From assembly GCF_029846715.1 (NCBI RefSeq), contig NZ_JARVWW010000010.1:62001-126000 (forward strand): a stretch of 64,000 bases of DNA. The letters run 5' to 3'. The notes beneath the pieces were generated by a model. It worked only from the letters and a program-made list of their open reading frames with translations, made no database searches and was not told the origin of the DNA. The stretch comes from Bradyrhizobium nivariense (GTDB lineage: Bacteria; Pseudomonadota; Alphaproteobacteria; Rhizobiales; Xanthobacteraceae). The stretch's first letter is position 1. Each line of letters opens with the position of its first letter. This document shows, one piece after another, positions 9,073 through 17,307 of this stretch. The translations under genes and the position numbers were made by a program.

Positions 9073-10739
9073 TTCTCGAAATACGCGTCGTGAAACACCG
9101 GCTCGCTGACCGGGCTCGAAATCCAGACGTCCTTGAGCTTGGGCTGACTTGCGATCGACACCGTCAACGGAAACAGCCCGACCACCGCGGCATTGTCGAC
9201 GATGATGCGTTGAGCAGCCTCGTAGAGCGGGAGGCGCACTTTGTCGTCAAAGGTCCGATCCGCCTGCTCGACCAGCTTCCACAGCTCCGGCGGCTGGAAA
9301 CGCGAGGCATTGTTGGCGTTGATGACCCCATCCTGATCCGGCCGCCAGGAGATCTTGAGGATCTCGGCCGAAGACGCCACCCAATAGGCCGGCTGCGCTT
9401 CGTAGTCGTCTATGCCGCGTCCTTTGCCAGCGAACCAGTCGGCCTGCGGGATCGGCTTCAGCACGACGTCGAAGCCCACGGCACGCGCCTGATCCTGGAG
9501 GATCTGAAGCACCACGATGCCGTCGTTCGAGATCAGCGAGCCGCCGGCGTAGAGCAGTCGCACGGTCAGCCGCTTGCCGTTCTTGGTGCGGATGCCGTCG
9601 CGGGTCCGCTCGGTCCAGCCGGCTTCATCGAGCAGGCGGTTGGCGGCATCGGGATCATAGGGATAGGAGTTTGCAAGCTCCTTGAGATGTTCCGGCGTGC
9701 TGATGCTGAGCGCACCGTTGCCGTTGAACGGGATCGAGCCGTGGAAGGCCACGTCGACCGCCTTGCCCCGCTCGGACACCTCCGCGAAGGCGCGCCGCAC
9801 GCGGACATCGTCGAACGGCGGACGCGCCGTATTGAGCTGCAGCCGCGTCGGCGTTCCGCCGGTGATGTCCTGGATCAGGGTGAAGCGCTTCTGCGCCTCC
9901 GCCCAATCGACCGCCGGAACATCGTAGATCGCGTCGGACTCGCCGTTCGCCAGCGAGCCATAGCGGACGGTATTGTCCTTAAGGAATTTCCAGACGATGC
10001 CGTCGACATAGGCCGGCCCTTGATGCTTCGCCGTGGCCGGCGCGGAATTGTAGTTCGGGTTGCGCTTGAGGATGACGTTCTGGCCGCGGTTCCAGGCCTC
10101 GACGTAGAAGGGACCCGAGCCGACCGGCTTCTCGCACAGCGCCTGTGGTCCAAGTTCAAGCGCGGTCGGCGACAGGATGCCGAAGAAGTAAGTCGAAAGC
10201 ACCGTCAGGAAGGGCTGATAGGGCCGGCTCAGCTCGATCTTCAGGGTCAGCGGCTCCGGCGCGCTGACGCTGCGGATATATTCGCCGACATAGAGCTTGC
10301 CATTGCGGTTGACCTTGTCGGGGTCGTTCGAGAGCCAGCGGTCGAAATTGGTGACGATCGCCTTGGCATCCAGGACCGTGCCGTCGTGGAAGGTCACGCC
10401 GGGCTTGATCTTGAAGACGTAGGTGAGATTGTCCTCCGAGATCGTCCAATCCGTCGCAAGCCACGGCACAATACGGCCATCGTGCGTGCGCGCCACCAAA
10501 TTGTCGGCGTATTGACGCTGAATGTAGCCGGCCTGCACCCAGCCGGCATAAAGACAACCTGGCTCCTGATAATGACCATAGCGAATGATACCGCCGCGCT
10601 TGTCATCCTCGGCCGCCTGCGCCGGAGCGATTGTTCCGCAGAGACCGGCGGCAACCGCCATGCCGAGCCCGGCGGCGACGCGCATGCGCCGCGTCCATAC
10701 GCCGATCGACGATTCAGACACATAAACGAACGACTTCAT
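9069..10739 (-). CDS. Family 5 (DppA-like) extracellular solute-binding protein
   Basis: 556 residues. A basic N-terminus and hydrophobic stretch ending in APAQA (about residue 43) mark an export signal. Family 5 landmarks are KRGGIIRYG, the FKIKPGVTFHDGTVL segment, VGSGPFYVEAW and LKRNPNYN. It is the periplasmic receptor of the downstream permease/ATPase operon and the first gene in it. It is more divergent from the four other family 5 receptors in the window than they are from each other. GGAG precedes the ATG. Peptide ligands are typical, but the coupled monooxygenase suggests an organosulfur or amine compound. Confidence 0.9.
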   Translation of the reverse strand: MKSFVYVSESSIGVWTRRMRVAAGLGMAVAAGLCGTIAPAQAAEDDKRGGIIRYGHYQEPGCLYAGWVQAGYIQRQYADNLVARTHDGRIVPWLATDWTISEDNLTYVFKIKPGVTFHDGTVLDAKAIVTNFDRWLSNDPDKVNRNGKLYVGEYIRSVSAPEPLTLKIELSRPYQPFLTVLSTYFFGILSPTALELGPQALCEKPVGSGPFYVEAWNRGQNVILKRNPNYNSAPATAKHQGPAYVDGIVWKFLKDNTVRYGSLANGESDAIYDVPAVDWAEAQKRFTLIQDITGGTPTRLQLNTARPPFDDVRVRRAFAEVSERGKAVDVAFHGSIPFNGNGALSISTPEHLKELANSYPYDPDAANRLLDEAGWTERTRDGIRTKNGKRLTVRLLYAGGSLISNDGIVVLQILQDQARAVGFDVVLKPIPQADWFAGKGRGIDDYEAQPAYWVASSAEILKISWRPDQDGVINANNASRFQPPELWKLVEQADRTFDDKVRLPLYEAAQRIIVDNAAVVGLFPLTVSIASQPKLKDVWISSPVSEPVFHDAYFEK

Positions 10740-10819
10740 TCAACAACGCTCCAGAAACGGGGAACTAATCGACGCACGATTGCGCCCGCAGGCACGCCGG
10801 CTTCTCTCAGGGCCGTCGC

Positions 10820-11746
10820 CTAAAACACGCCGTCATATTCGAGCGTGACGCGATGAATGCGGCGCGGCGCCTTGCCATAGTCGCGAACCGCGTAGTGCTG
10901 GACTTGTCTGTTGTCCCAGATGGCGACGTCGCCCTCCTGCCACTCGAAACGGGCCTGAATCTCGGGCGTCTTGATCACATCGTAGAGGTAGTTCAGCAGG
11001 CTTTGGCTTGCGGTCTTGGAGACCCCTAGCAGATGGCTGGTGTGAGCCTCGTTGACGAAGATCAGCTTGCGGCCGGTCTCCGGGTGCGTCTTGACGACGG
11101 GCACTTCGATCGGCGGAAACCTCACGCTGGCTTCGTTGACGCGCGCCCGCCCCTGCTCGGCCGTCTCCTCGCGTCCGGCGGCATAACCCGAGAGGAGATC
11201 CGACAACGCGGCCTTCTTCGGCGAAGCCAGGAAGGTGTTGACCGCCGTGAGCTTCTCGAAATAGCGGGCGAGATCGGGGTCAAGCAGATCATAGGCCGCA
11301 GAGGACGAGGCCCAGATCGTGTCGCCGCCGCCGCCGGCAGGGACCTGCTTGATATGCAGCACCGTCGCCTTGGGCGGCTCGCGCTGCCAGGAGACGTCCA
11401 CGTGCCAATTGTCGGTGCCGCCCGACTTAGTGTGCTCATCGTGAGCGATCACCTCGATCTCGGGAAACGCACTCACCGACGGGAGGTAGATGTTCTTGCG
11501 GATCGGCTTGCCGAAGACGCTCGCAAGTTCGACGTGCTGGGCATCGTTCAATGCCTGCCTGCGGATGAAGATGACGCCGTGCTCGACCAAGGCACGGTTC
11601 AGCTCCTGCCTGTTGCGGTCGCTAAGCGGCTTCGCCAAATCGACATTGTCGATCACCGCGCCGATTAGCGGCTTGTAAGGGCGAATGGACAAATTCTGAT
11701 GTGACTTTGCCGTCTCTGCAACCGACTGCTCCAACACAACGGTCAT
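10820..11746 (-). CDS. TauD/TfdA-family Fe(II)/2-oxoglutarate dioxygenase
   Basis: 308 residues. The iron-binding facial triad is visible as His115 and Asp117 (NWHVDVSW) and His284 (VQHYAV), with a 2-oxoglutarate-binding Arg near 295 (KAPRRIHR). Family members hydroxylate taurine, alkyl sulfates, sulfonates or phenoxyacetates next to the heteroatom. Taurine-type cleavage releases sulfite. It has a good AAGGA ribosome-binding site seven bases before ATG. It is divergently transcribed from a DszC-like monooxygenase gene across a 414-base spacer with a strong inverted repeat, and lies just upstream of the dipeptide-type import operon. Substrate not determinable. Confidence 0.88.
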   Translation of the reverse strand: MTVVLEQSVAETAKSHQNLSIRPYKPLIGAVIDNVDLAKPLSDRNRQELNRALVEHGVIFIRRQALNDAQHVELASVFGKPIRKNIYLPSVSAFPEIEVIAHDEHTKSGGTDNWHVDVSWQREPPKATVLHIKQVPAGGGGDTIWASSSAAYDLLDPDLARYFEKLTAVNTFLASPKKAALSDLLSGYAAGREETAEQGRARVNEASVRFPPIEVPVVKTHPETGRKLIFVNEAHTSHLLGVSKTASQSLLNYLYDVIKTPEIQARFEWQEGDVAIWDNRQVQHYAVRDYGKAPRRIHRVTLEYDGVF

Positions 11747-12160
11747 CCTGCGGTCCTTCCATCAATGAGCAACGAGCGCGAAATCGTTGAGCCGCGTGCA
11801 CGTCAAGTCAAGCTTGCCAGAAAAATAAGTAAACTCTCGTCGCGCAGCGCCGATCAGCATCTGATCCATATTTTACGCGACGAAGGACGCGACCACTTTG
11901 TCCTATGAAACATTGCGACGCCCGCGGCTGTTGAAACGATACGATGATCGCGGGGGCGAGCGGCCCCGATCACGCCTGACATCCTGAGTCCACATCAGTC
12001 GTCACGTCGCGCATGTTGGTCAGCACGGCGTTCTTCGAGATCGTGGCTATTTCGAATTTTCGTCTACGGCGTGTTCGAAATAGAAAATTGACCCTCGGGA
12101 CGAACAGGCAATAGCGTGCCTCTTATAGACTTGGCCTCTCTTACAGAAATTCGATCCATC
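11747..12160. other. Divergent intergenic region, probable shared promoter/operator
   Basis: No gene is supported. Besides the 10-bp inverted repeat at 12047-12083 there is a GC-rich imperfect hairpin around 11945-11972 (GGGG/CCCC flanked by GATC). The region must hold the promoters of both the tauD-like and dszC-like genes. Confidence 0.5.
12047..12083. promoter_or_regulatory. 10-bp perfect inverted repeat, candidate operator
   Basis: CTATTTCGAA (12047-12056) and TTCGAAATAG (12074-12083) are perfect arms with a 17-base spacer. The repeat ends 77 bases before the ATG of the dszC-like gene and lies in the divergent promoter region with the tauD-like gene. The arm-to-arm distance, about 27 bases, would place both on one face of the helix for a dimeric regulator. 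Confidence 0.5.
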
Positions 12161-13369
12161 ATGCCCCACGCGTCGTCCCATCTTGCAGTGTCCGTACCGC
12201 CCGCAGCCGATTGGCTGTCGGTCGTCGAACAGGTGGCGGGACGCCTTCGTGAAACCGCTGTCGCGCGCGAGCACGCTGCCGCGCCCCCGCGCGCCGAGCT
12301 GTCCTGGTTACGGGATTCCGACCTCCTGACGTTACTGAACCCCGTCGAGGCTGGCGGTGGCGGCGCGACCTTCACGGATGCCTTTCGGGTGGTGCGGGTG
12401 CTCGCGCGCGACGATACGTCGATCGCGCAGATCCTGAGCTATCACTATCTCCTTTCGCACAGTGCGTTCTGGCGTTCCGGCGCGGTGCAACGCGATCGGC
12501 TCGTTCGGCAATCGGTCGCACAACAGTGGTTCTGGGGCGGTGCGTCGAATCCCCGCGACGCTCTCACGGTGCTCACCCTCGACGGCGATGGCTTCCGCCT
12601 CAATGGCCGCAAGACCTTTGCGTCGAATGCGGCGCTCGCCGACCGGATCACGCTCCGTGCGGCATTTGGCGAGGCCATCGTCCTGATCGCCCTCCCCGGT
12701 CAAAGCGAAGGCATTGCACACGGCCGCGACTGGGACGCGTTCGGTCAGAAACTGACCGAGAGTGGCAGCATCGAATTCCACAACGTCCGTGTCGATCGCG
12801 ATGACATTCTGGGCACGTTCCCGCCGAAGCCGGACGAGCCGTTGCCCGCGCTGGTCAATCTGGTGGTTCCGATCCATCAATTGTTGTTCGTCAATTTCTA
12901 TCTGGGGACCGCCGAGGGCGCGCTCGCGGAGGCTGCGGAGTACGTGCGGACGCAGGGGAAGCCGTGGCAGACGTCCGGTGTCGAACGGGCCAGCGACGAT
13001 CCTTACGTCCTCGAACTTTACGGCAATCTGCAATCCGACGTCCGTGCGAGCGTGGCGCTGGCGGAACAGGCTGCCGCGGAAATCGAAAGCGCGCTTCTGC
13101 GCGGCGCCTCTCTGACGTCGGAGCAACGCACGGCGGCAGCCGCCGTCGTCTATGCCGCCAAGGTCAACAGCACACGTGTCGCACTCGACGTCACCTCGCG
13201 CATCTTCGAACTGATGGGGGCACGATCGACCTCGGCCCGCTGGGGTTTCGACCGCTTCTGGCGCAATGTTCGAACCCACACGCTGCACGATCCGGTCGCC
13301 TACAAGGCGCGGGAGGTCGGCAATTTCGCGATCAACGGGACGATCACCTCAGATCCGCTCTACACCTGA
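12161..13369 (+). CDS. DszC-like flavin-dependent sulfide/sulfoxide monooxygenase (acyl-CoA dehydrogenase fold)
   Basis: 402 residues from ATG 12161; an in-frame GTG at 12116 would add 15 residues. Along its length it parallels dibenzothiophene monooxygenase DszC: a YH pair at 94-95 where DszC has catalytic-pocket His92, Ser155 in KTFASN corresponding to DszC Ser163, and the terminal WRNVRTHTLHDP with His373 and His376 spaced like DszC His388/His391. SfnB enzymes of sulfone metabolism are the close alternative. It would use FMNH2 and O2 to oxidise sulfur or a neighbouring atom. It is followed by a serine acetyltransferase gene in the same direction, consistent with feeding released sulfur into cysteine synthesis. 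Confidence 0.85.
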   Translation: MPHASSHLAVSVPPAADWLSVVEQVAGRLRETAVAREHAAAPPRAELSWLRDSDLLTLLNPVEAGGGGATFTDAFRVVRVLARDDTSIAQILSYHYLLSHSAFWRSGAVQRDRLVRQSVAQQWFWGGASNPRDALTVLTLDGDGFRLNGRKTFASNAALADRITLRAAFGEAIVLIALPGQSEGIAHGRDWDAFGQKLTESGSIEFHNVRVDRDDILGTFPPKPDEPLPALVNLVVPIHQLLFVNFYLGTAEGALAEAAEYVRTQGKPWQTSGVERASDDPYVLELYGNLQSDVRASVALAEQAAAEIESALLRGASLTSEQRTAAAAVVYAAKVNSTRVALDVTSRIFELMGARSTSARWGFDRFWRNVRTHTLHDPVAYKAREVGNFAINGTITSDPLYT

Positions 13370-13443
13370 CATGACGCAAGCGCGACCTGCCCGACGGAGC
13401 GCGACGGCCGCAGCCGCTCAAGACAGACTTCCTGGAGGCGCAA

Positions 13444-14259
13444 TTGTATCATCGCCTGCGTACTGTTGACGATAAATCAGCTACGATTCACGCGATATGG
13501 CGATCCTTGCAGAGCGAGGCGGACGAACTGGCTCGCACCGAGCACGCACTCTCGGTACTCGTGGACAAGTTCGTCTGTACACACGCCCGTTTCGAAGACG
13601 CCTTGACGGCTTGCATCGTCGGCAGCCTCGCCGATCCGCCTTTGCCGCCATCCTTCCTGTCGACCACAATTGCGCAGATTGTCGAGGACGACGACGATAT
13701 CGCCCTGGCCGCTGCGCTCGATCTCGCCGCCATTGTCGAGCGCGATCCGGCTGCCGACGGAGTGCTGAGACCTTTCCTGTTCTACCCGGGATTTCGCGCT
13801 CTGCAGATCCACCGCGCAGGACATCATCTCTGGGTCCGCGGCAGGCGCGACATGGCGCTGCTGTTCCAGAGCATCGCGTCAAGACGGTTTTCGATCGATA
13901 TTCATCCGGCGGCCTCGATCGGAACGGGCATCTTCATCGATCATGGCTTCGGCGTGGTGATCGGCGAAACGGCCGTGCTTGAGAACAACATCTCGATGCT
14001 CCACGAGGTCACGATCGGCGGCACCGGCAAACGCGCCGGCCGACGACACGCGCATATCCGCGAGGGCGTGCTGCTTGCTGCCGGCGCGACCATCCTGGGC
14101 GACATCGAAGTGGGGGCCGCCGCGAAGGTGGGGGCCGGAAGCCTGGTGATCAATTCGGTCGCGGCGCGGTCCACGGTTGTCGGTGTCCCCTCGATCGCAG
14201 TCGGAACGGCCAGTGAGGGTATTCCGGCCTTCGCAATGGACCAGGGCTTGCCAGGTTGA
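13444..14259 (+). CDS. cysE: Serine O-acetyltransferase
   Basis: 271 residues. The C-terminal left-handed beta helix carries the serine acetyltransferase signature IDHGFGVVIGETAVLEN with the catalytic Asp-His, VTIGGTGKRAG, and RHAHIREGVLL with the second active-site His. It makes O-acetylserine, the carbon acceptor of sulfide in cysteine synthesis. The start is a TTG, chosen because a consensus GGAGG (13434-13438) sits five bases before it. The gene is 75 bases after the dszC-like gene, so an accessory copy may be co-induced with organosulfur oxidation. The C-terminal tail is short. Confidence 0.9.
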   Translation: MYHRLRTVDDKSATIHAIWRSLQSEADELARTEHALSVLVDKFVCTHARFEDALTACIVGSLADPPLPPSFLSTTIAQIVEDDDDIALAAALDLAAIVERDPAADGVLRPFLFYPGFRALQIHRAGHHLWVRGRRDMALLFQSIASRRFSIDIHPAASIGTGIFIDHGFGVVIGETAVLENNISMLHEVTIGGTGKRAGRRHAHIREGVLLAAGATILGDIEVGAAAKVGAGSLVINSVAARSTVVGVPSIAVGTASEGIPAFAMDQGLPG

Positions 14260-14340
14260 ATGGCGAGCCCGTCAGTCTGGCCTGAGCGGCATCAAGCGGC
14301 TATGCTTTCGAGCGTACCTGAAAGGAAAGTCTGCGCCGCC

Positions 14341-14745
14341 ATGACCGTTCAACCGCTCGCGACGATCGAGAGCTACCACGCCCATATCTATTTTGACGGC
14401 CCGGAACAGCGCCACGCTGCAGAACTCCTGCGCGAGGAGATTGGCCAGCGCTTCCCGGTTCTGCTCGGGCGCTGGCATGACCGGCTGGTCGGACCGCATA
14501 CCAGACCGATGTATCAGGTGGCGTTCGCGGTCGCCGAATTTTCCCGATTCGTGCCCTGGCTCATGGTCAACCGGCGTGGCTTGGCCGTGCTCATCCATCC
14601 CGACACGGGCCATCCACGATCCGACCACGTGAACCATGCGATGTGGCTGGGCGAGATGCTCGAGCTCAACACTGAACCTTTATCAGAGCGGGCCGAGCCG
14701 GTGTCGGAGATTACCCCGAACACGCAGCCGACCATCGCACCTTGA
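14341..14745 (+). CDS. DOPA 4,5-dioxygenase family protein
   Basis: 134 residues from ATG 14341; an ATG at 14260, directly after the cysE stop, would add 27 residues that do not look family-like. SYHAHIYFDG near the start, RWHDRLVGPH, PMYQVAF and the LIHPDTGHPRSDH segment are the His-rich landmarks of the small DOPA 4,5-dioxygenase family, whose fungal and plant members cleave a catechol ring. The natural substrate in bacteria is usually unknown. It is probably cotranscribed with cysE and could act on a catechol produced after desulfurisation, which is speculation. Confidence 0.82.
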   Translation: MTVQPLATIESYHAHIYFDGPEQRHAAELLREEIGQRFPVLLGRWHDRLVGPHTRPMYQVAFAVAEFSRFVPWLMVNRRGLAVLIHPDTGHPRSDHVNHAMWLGEMLELNTEPLSERAEPVSEITPNTQPTIAP

Positions 14746-14785
14746 TAGCCTCGGGCCGATTGCGGCTTCGACGGAACGTCACGGT

Positions 14786-15994
14786 TCACAAATCAGCAGC
14801 CCTCTCGACGATCCCGGGGCGACGACGCCCAAGCAGAACCATGAGCAGGAACATGCCGAATGAGCAAAGCACTGCCAGGTAGAGCAAGCCGTGGCTTCCG
14901 AAACGCGTAAGCACATCGACCAGAACGGGCGGGCCGATAGCTGATGCGAGATTGAGAGGCAGCGCTATGCGCGAGGTCGCCCTGGCAAATTCCGCCTTCT
15001 CATAGAACACGAGAGGTATCGTCGCACGTGCGACAATGAGCACGCCACTTCCCACACCGTACAGCAGCACGAAAGCCGCAATCGCCCGGTGAGAGCCTTC
15101 GCCGATCATCAGAAACATGATTGCGACGGTCAAAACGGCGGCGGCTACGATGCCGGTCGTGATCCCATCCCACCGCCCCCGGCCCATGAGATCAATCGCC
15201 CGAGCGCTCACTTGAATCAGCCCCAGCATCGACCCGAAGGCTATGGCTTCCGATGACGACAGCCCCTCGGCTTTCAAGAGCTCGATGAGGACCGCGCCAA
15301 GGCCGAATGTCATGAATGCATTCAACGCGATCGCCGAGACCATCAAATGGAACGTGCCTTTCGTAACCGGTTCCACCCTTGCCTGTGTCTCCGAACGAAC
15401 GGCTTCGCCGACAATTCTGTTTCTGCGCGGCGCGCACCACGCATAGAGCGGCAGACAGATGACGATCATCGCGGCCGCATACACAAGGCAGGTTCCTCGC
15501 CAACCCGCCAATGCCGTAAGGGCGGACGTCGTCGGCCAGAAGATGCTGCTGGAAAGGCCCGTTGCCAACATGAGCGCGCCGATCGCGTTCTTTGCATGCT
15601 GGCCGGCGACCTCGTTGAGCATGATATAGGCACCGGTCGTCAGCATCGCGCTCCCCGCGACGCCGAGAATGATCCAGCCGCTGAAATACAGCACCGGCTC
15701 CTGCGAGATGGACAACACGATAAAACCGGGCGCAGCGACCATTGTCCCGGCCATCATGACGTGCCGAGCCCCGAAACGCACGAACGTGCCCGCGAGAAGC
15801 GGGGCGCACAAGCCCATCGCCAGATAGAGCACCGACGTACCCGCGAACACCGCCGGAAGGTTCATGTGAAGGTCGGAAGCGAGCTGGCGGCCGATGATGG
15901 CAGGAAGACCTATCGTACCCCAGCCGATGACCTGCGTGATCGAAAGCACCAGGAGGACGCCCGCCATTTTCCGATCGGGTATCTGAGCCTTCAT
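14786..15994 (-). CDS. Major facilitator superfamily transporter
   Basis: About 402 residues from ATG 15994; a TTG start at 16060 would add 22. Twelve hydrophobic helices with a central hydrophilic loop near residue 190, and GTIGLPAIIGRQL, FVRFGARHVMMAG with the loop 2-3 region, match MFS secondary transporters of the oxalate/formate or sugar-phosphate-like type. Ligand and direction are unknown. It converges on the DOPA-dioxygenase-like gene and follows the MetQ-like gene on the same strand, separated from it by a strong hairpin, so it probably has its own promoter. Confidence 0.82.
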   Translation of the reverse strand: MKAQIPDRKMAGVLLVLSITQVIGWGTIGLPAIIGRQLASDLHMNLPAVFAGTSVLYLAMGLCAPLLAGTFVRFGARHVMMAGTMVAAPGFIVLSISQEPVLYFSGWIILGVAGSAMLTTGAYIMLNEVAGQHAKNAIGALMLATGLSSSIFWPTTSALTALAGWRGTCLVYAAAMIVICLPLYAWCAPRRNRIVGEAVRSETQARVEPVTKGTFHLMVSAIALNAFMTFGLGAVLIELLKAEGLSSSEAIAFGSMLGLIQVSARAIDLMGRGRWDGITTGIVAAAVLTVAIMFLMIGEGSHRAIAAFVLLYGVGSGVLIVARATIPLVFYEKAEFARATSRIALPLNLASAIGPPVLVDVLTRFGSHGLLYLAVLCSFGMFLLMVLLGRRRPGIVERAADL

Positions 15995-16143
15995 TCCAGT
16001 TATCGCTTGCGGAGTAATTCGCCCGACCGCCTCGTCAGGCGTCGACGCCGGTTGCAACAAGCTGCGATATGGTCGAAGGCCATCACGTCGGCTTGCGGCA
16101 GTTCATTCTCAGAGAGGATGGGCAATCGACGATTCCGACGATC

Positions 16144-16174
16144 CGCCGCCGCACCGCTGAGCGATGCGGCGGCG
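16144..16174 (-). terminator. Strong hairpin after metQ-like gene
   Basis: CGCCGCCGCA (16144-16153) and TGCGGCGGCG (16165-16174) form a perfect 10-bp GC stem with an 11-base loop, ten bases past the stop at 16184. There is no clear U-run, so it may act as an RNA-protecting or inefficient terminator. Confidence 0.55.
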
Positions 16175-16183
16175 TTGTATCGA

Positions 16184-17038
16184 CTAGCGGGTCGCTGCAG
16201 CCGAGACCGGTGCCTGCTCGTTCTCCCATGGGAACGAAATGACGTTGCCATAATACTTCTTCAGGATCTGCTTGACTTCGGGGGTCGTCTGGTAAATCCG
16301 GATGAATTGCGCGATCCGCGGATCCTTGGCGCGGTCGGGACGGGCGACGAAGCGCAGCGCATAGAGATCGTTCGGCTTCTCCAGGACAATCGGGGTGTTG
16401 GGGTCGAGACCGCCCAGCTTGGCGAAAGCTGGATAGGTCACGGCCGCGTCGACATCATCCAGCGCGCGGGAGATCTGCGGGCCGTCCACCTGAACGATTT
16501 TCAGCTTCTTGGGAGTCTCCGCGATGTCTGCGATCGTGGCGCGATAGCCGACATCCGGCTTAAGCTTGAGCTGACCGGCCTCCTGCAACAACGACAACGC
16601 ACGGCCGGTATTGATGACGTCATTGGCGATGGCGATCGTCGCGCCATCCTTCAACTCGCCAAGACTTTTGATCTTCTTGGAATAGATACCGTTCGTAGTG
16701 GCATAGCCGAGACCGACCGGGACAAGGTTGTAACGCCCTTTCGTGATCGAATCCTCGAGAAACGGAAGATGCTGAAAGTAGTTCAGATCGAGATCGCCAT
16801 TGGAGACGGCGATGTTGGGCGTGGACCAGTCGCTGAATTCGACGATCTTGACGTCGAGCCCCTGCTCCTTCGCCTTGGCGACGACGATGTCGAGCGCTCC
16901 GTTCGTCGGCATTGTCGCAACTCCGACCGAGAGCGAGGCCGCAAGCGCCCCGGTCGCGGCGCATCCAAGAACAGCGCACGCGAGCGTCAATTTGCGGACG
17001 AGAGCGCGAGCATTAGGAACGAAGATCGACGAATTCAT
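16184..17038 (-). CDS. MetQ/NlpA-family substrate-binding lipoprotein
   Basis: 284 residues from ATG 17038. The signal segment contains AVLGC, a plausible lipobox. The mature protein has the NLPA layout: GVATMPTNGALDIV, ISFDWS-like region FSDWSTPNIAVSNGDLD, NYFQHLPFLED and VGLGYATTNGIYSKKI. MetQ binds methionine for MetNI; paralogues bind other sulfur-containing ligands. No metN or metI is in the window, so its transporter is elsewhere or shared. A 19-base element 66 bases upstream is almost identical to one upstream of the second MetQ-like gene at 58293. Confidence 0.88.
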   Translation of the reverse strand: MNSSIFVPNARALVRKLTLACAVLGCAATGALAASLSVGVATMPTNGALDIVVAKAKEQGLDVKIVEFSDWSTPNIAVSNGDLDLNYFQHLPFLEDSITKGRYNLVPVGLGYATTNGIYSKKIKSLGELKDGATIAIANDVINTGRALSLLQEAGQLKLKPDVGYRATIADIAETPKKLKIVQVDGPQISRALDDVDAAVTYPAFAKLGGLDPNTPIVLEKPNDLYALRFVARPDRAKDPRIAQFIRIYQTTPEVKQILKKYYGNVISFPWENEQAPVSAAATR

Positions 17039-17307
17039 GATTAAGCCTGCCGTGCGTTTCTTGAAGAGACGGCGGCGATAATGCGGATGAATTCGGCTCT
17101 GCACAATGAAACGCTAAACCAAAGTTCGACACGCCCGCGAAAGAAACCGTCGCCTGCAAATGTCTGCGCAGCGGCATCCTTTCGTTCTATTCGTTTGGCC
17201 CGATCTGGCGAGCGTCCCGTCTCGTTGGTCGCTGGACCCGCCGTTCGAATGCCGCGTGTCACGCCGAGGCTCATCGTATCAATTTCGAGCTGCCGCCTCG
17301 GAAGACT
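17039..17307. other. Intergenic region upstream of metQ-like gene
   Basis: Contains the conserved 19-base element at 17105-17123. Nothing else recognisable; no coding frame is supported. Confidence 0.5.
17105..17123 (-). promoter_or_regulatory. Conserved 19-base element upstream of metQ-like gene, copy 1
   Basis: On the plus strand it reads AATGAAACGCTAAACCAAA. It matches 17 of 19 bases with 58359-58377 and lies 66 bases before the start codon, against 65 for the other copy. Candidate promoter or activator site. Confidence 0.55.

Noticed and set aside
10400..10740. Several long open frames opposite and within receptor and permease genes
   Set aside because: High GC gives long spurious frames; they lack start signals and protein-like composition.
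12161..13369. Fatty acyl-CoA dehydrogenase
   Set aside because: Pocket residues and the terminal THTLHDP motif fit DszC-type monooxygenases.
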